Source: Hygrophila difformis (taxonomy: Eukaryota; Streptophyta; Magnoliopsida; Lamiales; Acanthaceae). Taken from it: a stretch of DNA of 64,000 bases. The notes below the pieces were generated by a model, which saw only the letters and a program-made list of their open reading frames with translations, ran no database searches and was not told the origin of the DNA. A program made the position numbers and the translations under genes. Where the stretch lies: the NCBI GenBank assembly GCA_030278955.1, contig JAOANR010000012.1, positions 28,513,977-28,577,976 of the forward strand, written 5' to 3'. Positions 1 to 12,687 of the stretch are shown one piece after another (within the stretch, counting starts at the first letter, position 1; the number at the start of each line of letters is the position of its first letter).

Positions 1-970
1 TGTGTATATAACGGACGCCTTCTTATTTTTTTTCTTTTTCCCTAGGAAGCTGTCGGGAGTTGGGATATCCTATCACTATATTTTCTTCTTTCTTCTTTTT
101 TTTTAAAGAAAAATATAGATGAATTTCAAAATAAGGGGAAAAAAATGTAAAATGCTCAAATAAGAAAGGACTTCCAAATGCAATTGGCTGAGTAATATGG
201 GGCTCTGACAGCTAGCAACGGTTTCAAAAAATTTAGCAGTGGTCGCACAAGATATAATGGAAGTCAGGTTGGAATTAAGATTAGCCGTCACAATACAAAA
301 AAATAGAGAAAATCTAAACTGGAATTAATAATAGTGGTGTCATCACAAAAATTAAGTGGTTGTACTAGCGTAAATATATCCAAATATATTTATAACTATA
401 AACTTTAAGCTTAAAATATCAACTAATTATTACCATTTCGAGGTCACTCAGGATTTGTCACTCCCTCAAATCATGACATAAATTATTGGTGAGTAGTAAC
501 TTCCAAAAATGGTGAGTGCTCAATTATAGTGAGAGTTTTTGGCGATGGGCATTCCATAACAACATCATCTAACATAGAGTCGAACATAAAATCTGGCAAC
601 CGCGTGAAGCAGACAATGAGGCAACGAACACAAAGTGCTAGATCTGAACCCTTTTCGGACAAAATTAGCAACACTGGTGACTTTCTGGGAGATCACTATC
701 ATGATGTGAAGGGGGAGATGATGTACATACATGTGGGAGAATGCAGACAGATTATCGAAGCACTCGACAATGATATTGAAGATAATGAAGATGTTGGAAC
801 CCCAACTAAAAATAGCGTTGAAGGGGATGAGGATGATGAAAACGCCGATGATGAAAAAGTGACACATCCGTTGCCATCATTTTTTTCACCTACAATGTGA
901 TAACAAGGAGTACAATAACACAATCAATGTGGGAACACAACAACACGTAACTTGTTCAAAATATAAACAT
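1..970. other. AT-rich intergenic DNA
   Basis: No RNA gene or recognised TE terminus is visible. The only feature is one modest open frame at 529-900, listed separately. Confidence 0.5.
529..900 (+). CDS. unrecognised acidic ORF, doubtful
   Basis: This is an open frame of 123 codons that I do not recognise. The N-terminal half is basic and polar. The C-terminal third is very acidic (runs of D and E) and ends with a short P/S/F tail. There is no visible signal peptide, membrane segment or catalytic motif. It is more ordered than the surrounding AT-rich sequence, so it may be the tail of a decayed TE ORF or a captured exon. Without splice-site context or a homologue it may also be chance. The opposite strand is also open across part of it. 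Confidence 0.15.
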   Translation: MRVFGDGHSITTSSNIESNIKSGNRVKQTMRQRTQSARSEPFSDKISNTGDFLGDHYHDVKGEMMYIHVGECRQIIEALDNDIEDNEDVGTPTKNSVEGDEDDENADDEKVTHPLPSFFSPTM

Positions 971-1154
971 TTCTATAATCATCATCCAACATTTCTCAGG
1001 TGCCTATAGACAACATTTATGTAGCATAATTTCAACATATTCTCCTATAAACGTAACATGGTTTCTATAATCATCATCCAACATTTCTCAGGTGCCTATA
1101 CACAACATTTATGTAGCATAATTTCAACATATTCTCTTATAAACGTAACATGGT
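971..1154. repeat. 92-bp tandem duplication, two copies
   Basis: Copy 1 at 971-1062 and copy 2 at 1063-1154 begin with the same TTCTATAATCATCATCC and differ at about two positions by eye. It is a local, recent duplication with no coding content. Confidence 0.9.
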
Positions 1155-1326
1155 TTCGTTGCAATCTCGCTATATAATTATATGGGTTTACGTGTACTTA
1201 TTATACTGAAAGAGAGTGATGGTGTATCCAATGTAGCACGGAACATACAACATGGACAACATAAAAAAAAAAAAAACTATCTCATAACATTTTCAATGTA
1301 GCATGACATTAATGCATACTCTGTGC

Positions 1327-2200
1327 AGGGGCGGATCTAGGATTTTTAATTTGATAGGTCAATTATCATCAATAATTAATACAAATAATTTTAGTACATA
1401 ATTATTGTATAATTAGTAAAAATTAAATTTAAATTAATAGAAAAATTAAAATACGATACTATTACTTCAAAATAATTACAATATTTCAAAACGAGTTTTT
1501 ATATTTGGAATTATTGTATAATAACATCTTATCAATATTAACACTCATAAACAAATATCATATATCTTCACTTTGGAAGATTAAGTTAGATAATAAATAA
1601 CTTTATTCAACATAATCCCATATATGTTCATTTAGTATGATTAAAATACATTATTAATCATAAAGCCAGTATTGTTCTTAATGGTTAAAACATTGAAATA
1701 AAACCTGAAATTTAGGGCAAAGATCCAAAGTATAATTTTTGTAAGAGTTGTAAGGCGAGAAAAATAAAAATGTTAAAATAATACTCCCTCCCTTTTTTTT
1801 GTTTGCTACGGACCCACGCAGCACGCAGTCCAATGTACATTTTAAATCAGTAATAACTCAAGTTCGGTACAAGTAAAAATTCTAAAAGTTTGATATTTAA
1901 AAACTACAAGACGAGACGAATCTAACAAGATCTCAATTGACTATATTTTAACTTGAATAACTATGATAAAACTTCAAGTCAAAGTGATTGTGTGAATAGT
2001 GCCAAATTCTCCAACGTAGCTATCATTTAAAAACAGAGGAAATACATAGGCTAAATACCATTAAAATTTTAATTGGATTGGACTATATTATTATTTTTTT
2101 TGGCTAATATCATTAATTTATTAATACTACTAAACTACTAATTTTTTCTCATAATGGTAGGTCAATTGACCCACCACATTTTCACATACATCCGCCAATG
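1327..2200. mobile_element. non-autonomous DNA element with 9-bp TSD (MULE-like)
   Basis: The 9-mer ACTCTGTGC occurs immediately outside both ends (1318-1326 and 2201-2209). The left end begins AGGGGCGGATCTAGG. The reverse complement of the right end begins CATTGGCGGATGTATG, so the ends share GGCGGAT. A 9-bp duplication is typical of Mutator-like elements. The inverted repeats are short, so the superfamily is an inference. There is no transposase inside. A Stowaway-like MITE sits at 1784-2042. Confidence 0.6.
1784..2042. mobile_element. Stowaway-like MITE (copy 1)
   Basis: The element starts CTCCCTCC next to TA and ends AACAGAGGAAA next to TA. The interior carries the words shared by all copies here: ACGGACCCAC, AATAACTCAA, a run ending in GACGAGACGAATCTAACAAGATC, and CTTGACTATATTTTA-type sequence. 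The TA target, short CTCCCTCCGT-type TIR and ~260-bp length fit the Stowaway (Tc1/mariner) family. It is inserted inside the 1327-2200 element. Confidence 0.75.
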
Positions 2201-2563
2201 ACTCTGTGCGGTCGAAAGTGGGTAACAAGAGAAAATGCGCACTTTGGGAAGTGGGGTTGAGGTGGGGAGGTGATGAATCGGTTTTTGCTTATGTATCATG
2301 CAGAGAAATATGAATATATATATATAAAAAAAACACAAAACAATATGATATATGGGTTCAACAATTAGTCTCTGTTGTGCAAGTAGAGTTGGAACTGTAG
2401 CTATCAAATTTACGTACATGTTTTGTATAAGTAGTTGTCATAAAATTGTAATTGAATGAGAATAATCTGGCATCTAATTCTAAACCCTGTAATTTGCATA
2501 GCTTCAAATAGCTATAACCTCCAAAAATCAATATACAGAACTGGATTATGATTTTCATACAAA

Positions 2564-2681
2564 GGGATGTTTGGGAGTCAGCGGATCCGCTAGCAGATAG
2601 CATATTGGGGAGCAGATTGTCTCACAGTTCTCTCTCCGAATTCGCTATCCGCTAGCGGATCCGCTGACTCCCAAACATCCC
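2564..2681. mobile_element. 118-bp MITE with ~38-bp TIRs
   Basis: The termini are GGGATGTTTGGGAGTCAGCG and its exact reverse complement, and pairing continues inward through GATCCGCTAGC to GATAGC with one extra base on the left. Only about 40 bp of non-repeat sequence lies between the arms. The GGG..TTTGGG ends resemble hAT- or Harbinger-type MITEs. I could not fix a clean TSD, so the superfamily is open. The TIR contains its own palindrome, AGCGGATCCGCT. Confidence 0.8.
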
Positions 2682-2865
2682 AAAATCCAAAGTTCTTACA
2701 TCTTCTCAAAAGTCACAAAAGCTGCATACATATATACGGAATCTCAACTTGAATTGAAACAAAATCTTACATTGGCTAACACACACAGAGTAATGCAATA
2801 TATCATTGGAAATGTAGCATTTCGTTGATCTGATTCAAGATAGGAACTTATTTGATTAAAAAGTA

Positions 2866-3120
2866 CTCTCTCCGTTTTTTATTGCTTCGGATCCACAGTG
2901 CATGCTGTCTAAGGTAAATTTTAAATTATTAATAACCTGAGTTCGGTAAAAATAAAAATTCTAAAAGTTCGATATTTAAAAACTATAAGACGAGACGAAT
3001 CTAATAAGATCCCACTTGACTATTTTAACTGATATAACTATAATAAAATTTTAAGACAAAGTGTATGTGAACAATAATAATTTGTCAACGTGGAGCAAGA
3101 ATAAAAAAAAATAGAGGGAG
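2866..3120. mobile_element. Stowaway-like MITE (copy 2)
   Basis: The element runs from TA|CTCTCTCCGTTTTTT to AGAGGGAG|TA. Its interior matches the other copies (AATAACCTGAGTTCGGTA, GACGAGACGAATCTAATAAG). Length is 255 bp. Confidence 0.8.
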
Positions 3121-3234
3121 TATATTAGTGTTATAATGAAAAAAATCAATTAAAAATTGTAAAAAAAATTAATACGTGTGAGAAAATGTAAAAAATATAT
3201 ATTAAAATTATATCGAGAACTGAATAGAGTATAC

Positions 3235-3730
3235 CATAGTTGTTAAGATCCCGATCCTGATCTTAGGATCTTACGATTTTACGATCACACCTCTCTAAAA
3301 CGATCTCGATCCTTGTAGGATCTTAAAATTCGTAAGATCACGATCCTGGTAGTAGAATGTTACGATCTTATAGTCATACTCCCTCAAACGCTTCTACGAT
3401 CTTACGATCTTACCATCTTAAACGCATAAAATTTTTGTAGTATTTTATAATTTGGGATCAAAATAACTTGTTTCTTTTAATTTTAAACTTAAGAGCTTGT
3501 ATTCCTTATGTATGATGTGTAAAAAAAACATAATATGTATGTATGTGGAAATATTTTATGTTTGATTGTGATATTTTTGTATTGTATTGTATTAATTAAC
3601 TTGCAAGATTCATAAATACACAAAATAATGCTTTTACTTGTCAGTATGCATAACTGAGTTTATCTATTATTGCAATTTCATAAGATCTCATGAATCCGAT
3701 TCGATCCTGCGATCCCGACCTTGGAGTATA
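3235..3730. repeat. dispersed repeat, copy A
   Basis: This is AT-rich sequence with many GATC words (for example CCGATCCTGATCTTAGGATC). Its right half matches 27655-28165: both contain GTGTAAAAAAACA(T)AATATG, TGATATTTTTGTA/ATACTGTAT, TTGCAAGATT(C/T)ATAAA and TTGCAATTTCATAAGAT in the same order. It is probably an unclassified non-autonomous element. I could not define its termini. Confidence 0.6.
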
Positions 3731-3915
3731 CTCGTTCTCACCCAAAAGAAATAGAGTATACTCGTTGATTAAAATTAAGCTGGCCTTCATTAATTAAAGT
3801 TCTTAAACGTAAGTGTACAGATTGAGATTTGATAGACCAAACAAGCAAAGAGGGCTACCATTCAAAACCCAAACAATACAAAAATCCAACCCCCCCCACC
3901 CCACTAACGAAGAGC

Positions 3916-3928
3916 TATAAAACCCTAG
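3916..3928 (+). promoter_or_regulatory. TATA box overlapping a telo-box, CCT7 promoter
   Basis: TATAAAA (3916-3922) overlaps AAACCCTAG (3920-3928). They lie about 55 bp upstream of the CCT7 ATG and just after a C-rich tract (3891-3901). Telo-box motifs (AAACCCTA) are known in promoters of plant housekeeping and translation-related genes, which fits a constitutive chaperonin gene. Confidence 0.55.
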
Positions 3929-3974
3929 CAGAACATTCTACTGCTTTCCACTCCACCACCACTCGCATCCAACA

Positions 3975-6900
3975 ATGGCTTCAATGTTGGTAAGTGCCTT
4001 CGATCTTTCTCTAATTTGATTGCCTCTACGTTTGTATTACCGTTTTCATGGACGCTGCAAGCTCTATTTGTTCATATTCCTCTGTTTGTGCTCTGTATCG
4101 TCGCCTCTTGGATTTTCTACTGATGTACACTACACTTGATTTGTCGACGGAATGTGTTTGCCGAACAATTTTTTTTGGTAGTTTTGTTGCCTTAGATTCG
4201 GAGTTCTAACCTGGATTGGGAATATATGGGTGAACTGGGGATTTCGCTGTTCTATTAAACAGAGGACGGTGTTGGATCGAGCTACTAGAGCAGACCTAAG
4301 CGTATGATTGGCTGGTTGTTAAAGTTTGAAAGGAGTTGTTTCTGACTAATGTTTTGAATCACGCTGTTGTTAATTTTGTTTGAACGGTGCTGCACTGTGG
4401 TATCATGTTAAGTATGACCCCTTGTTTATTAATCTTCTGCATTTTAGCATACGTGATAATGCTATTTAGAAGGATTTCTTTCTATTTCTGTCCTTTTTTA
4501 TGAGTTTTCCGAGATTGCAGCTAGCATATGACATCGCATGACATCACGGTGAATTCATATTACTATATTAGTATCTTTTGGCGAGTTGCATATGCACTTC
4601 ATGTTAAAAATAAAATGCGTGATGAATGTGTGAAGTTGGATCATAAGGTGCAGATGCAGGAGGACTGCTGCTAGCAAGAGATTTGGTTACCCAGCTTTTT
4701 GAATGTTTACTTTTGATTTTAGTAGCATGTTTACTTTAATAATTTGTTTGATTTTGATTTCTGAATTTGTTATGTTTATTGAACCATTGCTCTTTTTGTA
4801 ATAAAAATAATTTGTGTTTGGTGATGATGCTCATCAAACAACAGCAACCCCAAATTATATTGCTGAAGGAAGGGACTGATACGTCACAAGGGAGGCCACA
4901 GTTAATAAGTAACATAAATGCGTGCATGGCTGTGGCAGATGTTGTCCGAACTACACTTGGTCCTAGAGGCATGGACAAGTTGATCCATGATGAGAAAGGT
5001 AACACCACCATTTCTAATGATGGTGCCACTATAATGAAGCTTCTTGACATCGTTCATCCAGCTGCCAAGATTCTTGTTGATATTGCAAAGTCCCAAGATT
5101 CCGAGGTATGACATATATCTTTCATTGCTGACATTGCAATTTTTCTCTTATTCTTGAACCCGAAAAAATGCATAATCTATTTGTTCTGTTTAATAGAATT
5201 CAAAATAATAAATTAGTCACTTAATTATACGTGACTCTGTCCTGCTATGGTGGAAGTGAAGATCAGGCTAACAAAATGGATATAGATACCTAACATAGTG
5301 GGAAAGTTGTTGCTCTTTTATTACTATTGCTTAACTTTTTTCTTCAAGGACTTTACTGTTTTCATGCATTTTGGATGAGAAGCAAGTAAACTTTCTGAAA
5401 AGGCCCTTCATTTCCTCCACAAGCCTGTTTAATTTGATGAAATTGCTCATGGGGCACACATCATCTGTCGCTTTGACTTGGTTCTCATTTAAACTGTTTA
5501 TACATAAAATATGTTTGATTATTTCTTTTTGCTCTTTTCCAAGAGCATGCTGCTTACAATGTTGCTATTTCTGGTTGTTCCACAGGTTGGTGATGGAACT
5601 ACTACTGTAGTTCTTCTTGCGGGAGAGTTCCTGAAGGAAGCAAAACCTTTTATTGAAGATGGAGTTCATTCTCAAAACCTTATACGAAGTTACCGCACAG
5701 CAGCTTCCTTGGTATGTTTTGGATGGATGTACACTTTGCTCTATTTTAATTTAATTACTTGGTTTGATTCCATTACTTTTTCTCATTTTTTTGTTTAATT
5801 GAAGGCCATAGAGAAGGTCAAGGAGTTGGCTGTTAGCATAGAAGGAAAAAGCTTAGAAGAGAAGAAAAGTTTACTTGCTAAATGTGCTGCTACAACACTA
5901 TCTTCAAAGCTCATTGGTGGCGAAAAGGAGTTTTTTGCATCCATGGTGGTCGATGCTGTTCTTGCTATTGGAAATGATGATAGGTTAAGCATGATTGGAA
6001 TAAAAAAGGTATCGTTGTGATTATATTTCATTTTTAGTGATTCCATTTCCAGCTTAAATATCAAAGCACTAGGGTATACAGGTATGTTCAAAAATTTAAA
6101 ATTATTATTATTTTTTATTTTTAAATTCTTTTTTAAAATTAATCAGACTTTGTATAGGAACATGATTTATTCTTTATTTGTGGTGACCATAAAGTATGAC
6201 TGTCTTAAATGTTGTTTTAATCAGTTTACATGCTTTGGATGATTATGCCATTAGGATCTGGACTTCTATGCACTAATTTACGTTTGTAGGTTCCTGGAGG
6301 TACCATGAAGGATTCTTTTCTTGTGAATGGTGTTGCCTTCAAGAAGACATTCTCGTATGCTGGTTTTGAGCAACAACCCAAGAAATTTTTAAATCCCAAG
6401 GTTCTTTTGCTAAACATAGAGTTGGAGTTAAAATCAGAGAAGGAAAATGCAGAGATTAGGTTAGAATACTTTTTATTTGTTCTGCAACTAGTTAACTTGG
6501 TTGCTTTCTACCACATTAAGAGAATACATGTTAATCCTAATTTCTCGATACCACAGACTATCAGATCCATTGCAGTATCAATCAATTGTAGATGCAGAGT
6601 GGAATATCATTTATGATAAGTTGGATAAATGTGTGAAGAGTGGAGCAAAGGTTGTACTATCGCGCCTTGCTATTGGCGACTTGGCTACTCAGGTACTTGT
6701 TTTAATGATTTGCTTGCTAATCTCTTCCGGTGGTTAACCTGTGAAATGTTCAAGGCATATTGAAGCATTTGTGGGATAACTTGAAAGCTACTTTAGAAGT
6801 AAATTTTTGGTAAAATGATTCCTTCAAGGGATAAATTCTTGTTCAACAGCCCACCCTTGAGGTATTAGACTCATTTCCTGGGTGAGTGCTTAAGTATCAG

Positions 6901-9501
6901 TGAAAAATGTGCTTGATTCTCTATCTATCGGTTTAGATAAGCAGTTCGTTGCTTCCCAAGTTCCCATGATATTTTGAATCTTATTCTATGGAACTAAATA
7001 TTCTCGATGTCCTGGTATTTGGTAGAGGAAGAGGCTCTCAGTGACCTGTATCTCATTGTTTTTGCAGTATTTTGCTGATCGTGATATTTTTTGTGCTGGC
7101 CGTGTTACTGAAGAAGATCTACACCGGGTTGCAGCAGCTACAGGTGGAACTGTGCAGACTACTGTAAACAATGTAATTGATGAGGTAATATTCGACCCCT
7201 GGTTAAGTGTTTGTGAATTTTCTTATCTTTGTAAATTGACATCTTTGAAAAACTATTAAATAATCATTTTAACCACCTGACATGAATTTTTAACCGGAAG
7301 GTTCTTGGATCATGTGAAATATTTGAAGAGAGGCAAGTTGGAAATGAGCGGTTTAATATTTTTAGTGGATGTCCATCTGGTAGGACTGCAACAATTGTTC
7401 TTCGTGGTGGTGCAGATCAGGTGCTTAATTATTAATTTTTGTTTTCATACACACACACACACACACACAATTTTGCTTGGATCTAATTGTTTGTTTGTTT
7501 TATGATTTTAGTTTATTGAAGAGGCAGAGCGAAGTATGCATGATGCCATTATGATAGTTAGAAGGGCTTTAAAGAATTCAACTGTAGTTGCTGGTGGTGG
7601 AGCAATTGATGTATGATTTTTATCTTGAAATTCTCAAATAGGAAATTTCTATTGAAGTGTTGATGTTTAAAAATGTCCCTGCAGATGGAGATCAGCAGGT
7701 ACCTGAGGCAACATGCACGGACCATTGCTGGGAAGTCGCAGCTCTTTATAAACTCTTATGCAAAAGCCCTTGAGGTATGGTTCCCAAATGGTTTATTTGA
7801 CCAGAATGAAATTAATAATGTATAAGTCTTTTACATTCTTTTATTTCAAGAAACTCTTGTCTCATAGAATTTGTTATATAGAATATATTTGTAGTTCAAG
7901 TGCTTTCTCCAGTCTCCACTGTATATGTGTAAATATTCAGTGTTTAATATTTAATACGTATAATGTCATCTAATTACTGATAATCAAACTTCATTATGAC
8001 CTTTATATCCGATGTATACATTAAAATTCTAGACTTAACCCTTCTACTATCAGGTATTGGATTTTTATCAGTATTATTCTGAATACATGGAGTATATCAT
8101 AGTTAGTACACACAAATACGTACACATCAATAATACACGCATTATTTGTGTTTTTGCGCTTAAAAGAAGACGTTATTTTTTCACCCATGGATCGCTTATT
8201 AAACATAATGATTTGTATCCTCTTAAAAAGAGGGCACATTTCATTGTCCAGGTATTCCTTCCTCAGTGAAACCATCTAAATTTTCTTCTCCTATGATATT
8301 TTACACAAGGTCTTTTCTACTGCTTTTCTTAGTGTAATTTAGGTTTTAGATGAAACCTTAAAAAACTGTACTGAAATACTCGTATCGGAAACCTGAGAGT
8401 GCCGCCGTGTTTTCTTATTGTTTGTGTGTACGTTATTATTCAGTTCTTTCAGTTTGATTTTGTGTTGGATTGTTGCAGGTGATCCCACGGCAACTCTGTG
8501 ACAATGCTGGCTTTGATGCAACTGATGTTTTAAACAAACTGAGGCAGAAGCATGCCCTTGCATCTGGTTAGCCTCCTTTTCAATATCACTACATGCTTAT
8601 GCTATATGCTTCTTCCGATGGGAGCTTCTTCAAAATTATAAATTGTACTACCTCCGTTCCTTTTAAATTGACACGGACCCACCTTTCACGCAATCCAATA
8701 CACAATTTTAATCGTTAATAACTCAAATTGCATACAAGTAAAAATTATAAAAATTTGATATTCTAAATCTATACGATTATACGAATCCAACAAGATCCTA
8801 CTTGACTATATTTTATCTTACATAATTGTATTAAAAAGTCGAATCAATGTTACTCAATGAACAGTATCAAAACAGCATATGTGGCAATAAATAAGGAACG
8901 GAGGAAGTAATATCCATATGTGTAATGCTTCCAATTGTATTTTTATTCAAGAAATTCAACTTTTTACCAATGGCATTTGTAGGGGAGGGTGCACCTTATG
9001 GTGTAGACATCAATACCGGCGGAATTGCTGATTCATTTGCCAACTTTGTGTGGGAACCGGCTGTTGTGAAGGTATTAATTCTCTCAAGTCTCTTGCCATC
9101 TCAGTTGTCTAAAGAAAATTGTCTATATATGTAATATAATGTTTACATGGCCCTTTCAACTCTCACCTTGTTTTTCTTTATACCTTGTCGTTTTGCAGAT
9201 TAATGCCATAAATGCAGCCACGGAAGCAGCCTGCCTTGTCTTAAGTGTAGACGAAACTGTAAAAAACCCCAAGGTAATTTGAACTTTTGTTGGGAGGGAT
9301 CCAACTCCCGAGCTCTCAATAGGAGTTCACGAGGAGCATGTTGAATGCATTTACACATTGATGTTATGTCTGAGTTTGATTGCAATGTTTGTTTTGGTGT
9401 AGTCGGAGAGTGCCCAGGGAGAAGCTGCTGCAATGGGTAGGGGTAGGGGTGGTGGTGGTGGTGCTTTTGGTGGTCGCGGCCGTGGCATGAGGAGACGGTA
9501 G
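3975..9501 (+). CDS. CCT7: T-complex protein 1 subunit eta (CCT7), cytosolic chaperonin
   Basis: This encodes one of eight paralogous subunits of the cytosolic TRiC/CCT ring, which folds actin, tubulin and other proteins using ATP. Coding exons: 3975-3989, 4845-5105, 5586-5711, 5805-6008, 6290-6459, 6557-6692, 7068-7184, 7301-7420, 7512-7610, 7685-7774, 8479-8566, 8983-9071, 9199-9273, 9403-9501. They sum to 1689 nt (562 aa plus stop) with GT-AG introns and consistent phase. Group II chaperonin signatures are present: [10 protein letters not shown] (about 41-50), NDGATIM (about 63-69), GDGTT (about 94-98) and AGGGA (about 410-414). The subunit-specific N-terminus [12 protein letters not shown] and a glycine/arginine tail (GRGRGGGGG...GRGMRRR) point to eta. 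Exon 1 encodes only MASML. Intron 8 holds an (AC)n tract (~7449-7469) and intron 11 holds a MITE. No lesions were seen. Confidence 0.97.
8648..8907. mobile_element. Stowaway-like MITE in CCT7 intron 11
   Basis: TA|CTACCTCCGTTCC on the left pairs with GGAACGGAGGAAG|TA on the right. The 260-bp interior matches the family (ACGGACCCACC, AATAACTCAAATTG, ACGAATCCAACAAGATCC). It lies between the splice sites at 8567 and 8982 and does not touch either. Confidence 0.85.
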
Positions 9502-10129
9502 GCCTTTAGAATTAATTTCTTTCCCATCTCTTTTTCTACATCTCTCTCATTATTATTGTTATTAGTATTCTTATATAATTATTATGCTTTCAAAGCATAT
9601 GATATATGATAGGACTTTTGTTTGTGTTTGTATGGTTTGATCTAAAATTGTACGAGTTTTGTGATTTTGATTTCTAATTTATTTACTGCTATTGTTATGT
9701 TGTATTCTCTCTCTCATTACATAATCTTATCATGGAGCCGTTTTCAAATTTAACCACAAGGATTATTATTGGTGTTATTTATCGCTTGATTTATAAAAAT
9801 AAAGTAGTACTCACTACTCAACATTAGAGTTTTTTTAAAAATGAAGTGGAGCAACCAGTAACCATCACCAAAAGAAATAATGTGGAGCTACCCTTCTGTT
9901 TCCAAGCAAATTTGAAACGATGAAGCTTGTTTCTCTTCCTGCTTCTTTTCGAATTCAATTCTGGAGACTTGAACGGTCGATTTTTTTTGTTAACTTCAGA
10001 AGCTCCTAATTATTTTTTTGAAATGCTAAATTACTTGTAGGATTACGTTAACACACTCGAACGACTTGTGTTTTAAGTATTTTATTTAAGCCTACACTTT
10101 TGTTATTGTTGTTGTTATTATTATTATTG

Positions 10130-10179
<50 letters not shown>

Positions 10180-10406
10180 AAAAGGTATATGTTTTAAAAG
10201 TGTGCGAACAGGCACTACGAAAAAAACCATTACATATACTATCCAGCCCCGCGAGGGATCGGATCATGAGGGGAGCAATTTAAAAACTTCGGGGCATGTT
10301 TGGTTTGATGGAATCCAAAGGATGTGGATTTATAAATCCTTCCAGACCTTCCAAATTCATGTTTCATAAAAATTTATTGTGAGGTTTAGAGACTGGACTT
10401 TAGAAT
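9502..10406. other. CCT7 3' flank and low-complexity DNA
   Basis: This holds the 3' UTR and downstream AT-rich sequence of CCT7. At about 10280 the sequence GGGCATGTTTGGTTTGATGG looks like a hAT- or Harbinger-type MITE terminus, so the 5.7-kb MULE that follows may have inserted into an older MITE. No gene is seen. Confidence 0.4.
10101..10177. repeat. (TTA/TTG)n microsatellite
   Basis: This is about 77 bp of uninterrupted trinucleotide repeat, with TTG units interspersed in the left third and pure TTA at the right. It generates spurious poly-Leu and poly-Asn frames. Confidence 0.95.
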
Positions 10407-11490
10407 CGGCAAATGTGAGTTTAATACAAATACTTTTACTTCAGTACCAGCATACCATAATACTTCAGGTTTGATACCTATCCCCGAATTTACCATTTCT
10501 TTATGAAAATAAAAAACGAAAATGACTAATATGCCCCCAATTGATGTTTGTGCCAAGAAATAGAGCTGAGGTTAGTTAGGGGATTTTTACTTTATGGTAT
10601 GGCAGGTGTGGCAGGGGGAAACGTCTTTCAAAAAAAACGTAATCACCCCATTAATATTGAAAGGAATCAACCCCCCACCCCCTCACTCGAGCTCACTCCA
10701 CCTTCCCCACGACGATCGCCATTAGTTCGAACGGAGGGCGATTCCAACTCCCCCACTACGCGGCGGTTGCGGAGACGACGAAGCAGGGGTAGTGGTAGTT
10801 TTGTGGCCAATTTTTGCTTCTGTTATTACGTTCGAAGGCTGGGGTTCTCGGTTTTTGTTTGTGGTTCGAAGGGTTTTCTATTTCGGAGGTTGAAGAAGGG
10901 TGAAACCCGACGATCGACGGGAAATAGGTAAGGCAAATGGTTTATATGCCGACTCCATCATTCAATGGGTTATATTATTGCTCTTTCGGTTCGTTGGTTG
11001 CTAACTTTTTAGTGCGGAGGTTTTGGTAATTTTTCTCTCAAAATTTATGTGGTTGTATGAGATTGAAGTTTGTAATGTTGCTCATTTATGCATGAGAATG
11101 AAGATTGTAATGTTGCTCTTACTTTCGTACTGATATACACTGGTTTTGGGGTTGTTTCCGAAAGAAATTATAAGTTAGGGGCTTAGGGTTTAGTGAACTA
11201 GTCCATTATGCGGAATCGATTTTGCTATATCTGTGTTGAGGTTATGAACACTATTGATGAGGTGTTGAGTACATTTATGTGGTGTGTCGTGTATACAGCT
11301 TTGTCCCAATGAACAACACCATTGTATGTTTGAGAGTATACCAGTTGGGCCCGAAGTTGTTTGTTTCAAACCTGAGTTGAAATCTGTGCAATGTTGGGCA
11401 GGTTTCTTTAGTAGTATTGTTTATAGACGAGTATGGTATTCAATATACTGAACATTAGTGTGAAATAATGTGCTTTGCAGGAAAAGAAAA

Positions 11491-12647
11491 ATGCCGCCGA
11501 AAGGTAGTCGGAAAGTGAGTAAAAAAGAGGAAAGTAAAAAGGGAAGTAAACCGAGTAAAAAAGATGGAAGCGGAGAGGGAAGTGAAGAGGGAAGTGAACC
11601 GAAGGGTGAAGAATGTGGCACGCAAATGTTTACGACTAGGTGCAGCGTTTCGGTATTGCAGGAGGCGATGAGCGAGGTGGAGGGCAGAATGACAGAAGCA
11701 CAACTGAATGCGATTAAGCGGGCACCCTTTTACCATTATGCGAAGGTGGAAGGTGCTTATTCCAGCAGGACAAGGCTGCAGGCCCTTGTTGAAACTTTCA
11801 ACGCGGAGAGGTTGGCATTCGTTTTGGGAAACGGGATTTCACTGCCGTTCAAAGCATGGGAATTTTCAGTGGTGTTGGGCCTCCCACACAAGGGGATATA
11901 CGTGCACCCTGACTTTGAGCCGGCCTCGAGGTTTAAGGAGAAGTATTTCGGTAAAAGATCAGGTAATTTGAGAAGGGCCGAGTTGCTGGAGCTGCTGGCG
12001 AATCTTGCGGGAACCGAACATGATCTAGATTTTGCTCGGGCATTCGTCCTATCGGTGTTTGGTTGCATCCTGTTCCCGACGTCCTCATACGCACTCTCAG
12101 AATTTCTTGTCCACCACGTGGACAACCTAAACCGACTAGGGGAGTATAGTTGGGGGAATGCAGCATATGATTTTGTTGTTGATTCAATGCGAAGACGCGT
12201 GGTGGAGAGTAAGGTCTATGTGGATGGGTGCACAGTGGGGGTCATGGTAAGTGTCAATACTTGACTGAACATTAAATACACCACTCTTGTATTGAAAAAC
12301 ACAACTTTGGCATGTATGTAATGAGAACCATTTCTGTATTGATGGTTATACGTGTTTGCGTGCAGGGATGGTTTTACGAAAGACTCCCGCATTTTGCCAG
12401 GCCACTTTCCGAGCCAATTATCCCGCGTTTCGTGAGATGGCTGACAAACACGCTGGCTTGGATGACTGTCAGGCATGCCTTATCTAAGATGCTATTGGTA
12501 TTGATATATTTGTTGTCTTATTGCTTGATGGTACACTGATGTAGGAAGGGAGCAAGAGAGAGACCAATGAAGAGGAGAAGACAACGCACGAGGAGGATGA
12601 GGTAAATTATTCGTAGGATATGTTGGTGGAACTGTTTTGCATGTTTG

Positions 12648-12687
<40 letters not shown>

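Noticed and set aside
10548..10931. 127-codon arginine-rich ORF near the left end of the 5.7-kb MULE
   Set aside because: It has no similarity to MULE proteins and overlaps the region expected to be the 5' leader of the Ulp1-type gene. It is probably chance.
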